From contig NZ_JAGIOH010000001.1 in NCBI RefSeq assembly GCF_017876625.1, positions 2,852,001 to 2,916,000 of the forward strand: 64,000 nucleotides of DNA, read 5' to 3'. Position 1 is the stretch's first letter, and every line of letters begins with the position of its first letter. The translations under genes and the position numbers were made by a program. The notes beneath the pieces are model-generated. The model saw only the letters and a list, made by a program, of their open reading frames with translations, had not been told where the DNA came from and made no database searches. Of the stretch, positions 62,759 through 64,000 are shown piece after piece. The stretch comes from Streptomyces syringium (GTDB taxonomy: Bacteria > Actinomycetota > Actinomycetes > Streptomycetales > Streptomycetaceae).

Positions 62759-63400
62759 TCACCGCAAGGCGTCCGCGACCTCCTTCGCCGCTTCCATCAC
62801 CCGGGGGCCCACCCGGGCGGGTACGGAGTCGGCGAGCATGACGACGCCCACGCTGCCCTCGATGCCGGTCACTCCGAGCAGCGGCGCGGCCGCCCCGCTC
62901 GCGCCGGCTTCCAGTTCGCCGTGGGTGAGCATGTAGCCGGGGCTGTCGACCTCGCCCCGGCGGGCGGCGAGTATCGCCCGGCCGGCCGCGCCCCGGTCCA
63001 GCGGATGCCGGAACCCGGCGCGGTAGGCCACGTGGTAGTCCGTCCACGTCGGTTCGACGACGGCGACCGCGAGCGCCTCGGTGCCGTCGACGAGCGTGAG
63101 GTGGGCGGTGGCGCCTATGTCCTCGGCCAGGGAGCGCAGGGCGGGCAGGGCCGCCTCCCGGACGAGCGGGTGCACCTGGCGGCCGAGCCGCAGCACACCG
63201 AGCCCGACTCTGGCCCGGCCGCCTATGTCCCGGCGGACCAGCGCGTGCATCTCCAACGTGGCGAGCAGACGGTAGACCACCGTGCGGTTGACGCCGAGCT
63301 TGATGGACAGCTCGGTGACCGTCAGGCCGTGGTCGGTATCGGCGAGCAGTTTGAGGACGCGCAGTCCCCGGTCGAGTGTCTGTGAGGTCTCCGCGGTCAC
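62759..63400 (-). CDS. hpdR: IclR family regulator (probable HpdR)
   Basis: 213 residues. Winged helix (SQTLDRGLRVLKLLADTDHG, LSIKLGVNRTVVYRLLATLE) and effector domain (AAGRAILAARRGEV, GVTGIEGSVGVVML). GTG at 63400 with GGAGGAGGG ahead. I recall that S. coelicolor HpdR is an IclR-type repressor of hpd encoded a few genes from it; the position here (6 kb from hpd) and a shared upstream motif fit. The symbol is a context-based inference. Confidence 0.75.
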   Translation of the reverse strand: MTAETSQTLDRGLRVLKLLADTDHGLTVTELSIKLGVNRTVVYRLLATLEMHALVRRDIGGRARVGLGVLRLGRQVHPLVREAALPALRSLAEDIGATAHLTLVDGTEALAVAVVEPTWTDYHVAYRAGFRHPLDRGAAGRAILAARRGEVDSPGYMLTHGELEAGASGAAAPLLGVTGIEGSVGVVMLADSVPARVGPRVMEAAKEVADALR

Positions 63401-63722
63401 GAGGCCCTCCTCCGATGAGTGGCGGGCTCTCGTCCCGGTGGGGGTTTCGCGCCACCGGTCCCGTCCGGCAGCGCGCGACAAGAGGCCGCCGGCCGCTTGG
63501 TCGCATGGCACCGGCTGCGCTCCGCGGCGGCGCTGCCACGGGGCGTGTGCGTGACCGGCACGGTAGCGAGCCGGTCCGCTCAGCGGAAGAGTCTGCCCAC
63601 AATCCGGTCAGCGTGCGGCTGATTCACGGATATCGAGCAGGGGTTCCCAGCATGCGGACACATGGACGACGTCGCCGGACGGGCAGATCCAGCCCGTCCG
63701 GCGATGAAAAACGCGTCACGTC
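63401..63722. promoter_or_regulatory. 322-bp spacer upstream of the IclR gene
   Basis: TCCGCTCAGCGGA at 63575-63587 is a near-perfect palindrome; on the minus strand TTCCGCTGAGCGGA resembles TTCCGCTGGGC in the hpd promoter region. The spacer also holds palindromic element copy 7. No gene is seen. Confidence 0.45.
63672..63704. repeat. Palindromic intergenic element, copy 7 (short)
   Basis: TCGCCGGACGGGC (63672-63684) and GCCCGTCCGGCGA (63692-63704) pair around AGATCCA. It lacks the GTCCTCAA outer arms. It follows the stop of the leftward gene at 63723 and may terminate it. Confidence 0.85.
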
Positions 63723-64000
63723 CTACTTCATGCGGGTGGCCCACTCGCGGACCTTGTTGATCCGCTCGTTCAGCTGCCCCGCCGTGGCCTCCGCGCTCGG
63801 CGGCCCGCCGCACACCCGGCGCAGCTCGGTGTGGATCACCCCGTGCGGCTTGCCGCTCTGGTGCACATACGCCCCGACCAGGGTGTTGAGCTGCTTGCGC
63901 AGCTCCAGCATCTCCTTGTGGGTGACCACCGGCCGCCGCTCGGCGGGGAGTTCGAGCAGGTCGGCCTCCGCGTCGGGCCGCTTGCGGCTGTGCGCGATCT
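63723..64000 (-). CDS. C-terminal part of a gene cut by the right window edge
   Basis: The frame is open from base 64000 to the stop at 63723 (about 92 codons) with no start needed inside the window. Visible features: RRPVVTHKEMLELRKQLNTL, SGKPHGVIHTELRRVCGGPP, then a charged helix LNERINKVREWATRM. It looks like a helical C-terminal domain; I associate the HTELRRVCGGP pattern with the tails of some actinobacterial DEAD/DEAH helicases but cannot confirm it. Confidence 0.6.
   Translation of the reverse strand, partial: IAHSRKRPDAEADLLELPAERRPVVTHKEMLELRKQLNTLVGAYVHQSGKPHGVIHTELRRVCGGPPSAEATAGQLNERINKVREWATRMK

Overview
The window is a GC-rich actinobacterial chromosome segment, almost certainly from a Streptomyces. 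Support comes from third-position GC bias, frequent GTG starts, an SsgA-family sporulation gene, DasR-type operators beside GlcNAc phosphotransferase genes, DUF397/DUF5753 regulator pairs and a TTA codon in an accessory gene. From about 17 kb rightward the gene order (nagF-nagE1-nagE2, cysM-cysO-mec, clpS-pncB-pncA, an M6 protease, an ssgG-like gene, hpd, a quaternary-amine ABC operon, an IclR gene) agrees with what I remember of the S. coelicolor chromosome around SCO2900-SCO2935. That comparison is from memory and not from a search.

Layout. 1-2,030: a squalene/phytoene-synthase-like gene (cut by the left edge) in an apparent operon with DUF6114 and DUF6230 membrane proteins. 2,280-6,730: a DUF3311/sodium-solute symporter pair, a short YidC-type insertase, a fumarylacetoacetate-hydrolase-fold enzyme and small membrane proteins. 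6,760-9,860: a small accessory patch with an Scr1-like regulator (DUF5753), two tandem DUF397 proteins and small hypothetical genes. 9,945-17,210: an unusual accessory locus. A GT4 glycosyltransferase is translationally coupled to a glycine-rich protein. A divergent gene encodes a beta/gamma-crystallin-like protein. These two proteins carry five copies in total of a ~130-residue domain that I cannot name. An SGNH hydrolase and a secreted DUF4258-like protein lie beside them. This is the best candidate here for an undescribed system.

17,280-31,930: housekeeping genes: DUF445, a secreted GDSL hydrolase, an ABC-2 exporter with a DUF1707 protein, a class A penicillin-binding protein, an SMR pump, a GroES-like protein, a thiol peroxidase, a histidine kinase with a coupled secreted partner, and an MFS transporter. 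32,000-33,640: two coupled HNH endonuclease genes built from repeated modules. The second one's stop codon is the anticodon of a tRNA with a UAG anticodon and a short variable loop.

33,650-47,310: rdgB, a lipoprotein, rph, the GlcNAc PTS genes with three DasR-like sites, an MBL hydrolase, the CysO-dependent cysteine pathway with an upstream leader peptide, an amino-acid permease, DUF2017, clpS, pncB and pncA. 47,520-64,000: an M6 protease, two RDD proteins, an ssgG-like gene, a frameshifted FAD-linked oxidase, hpd, an Lrp regulator, a four-gene betaine-type ABC operon, a secreted S16 peptidase, an IclR regulator (probable HpdR) and the C-terminus of a gene cut by the right edge. A palindromic intergenic element built around CCGGACGGGC/GCCCGTCCGG recurs at seven sites from 28.3 kb onward. 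I saw no rRNA, CRISPR array, IS element or integrase.
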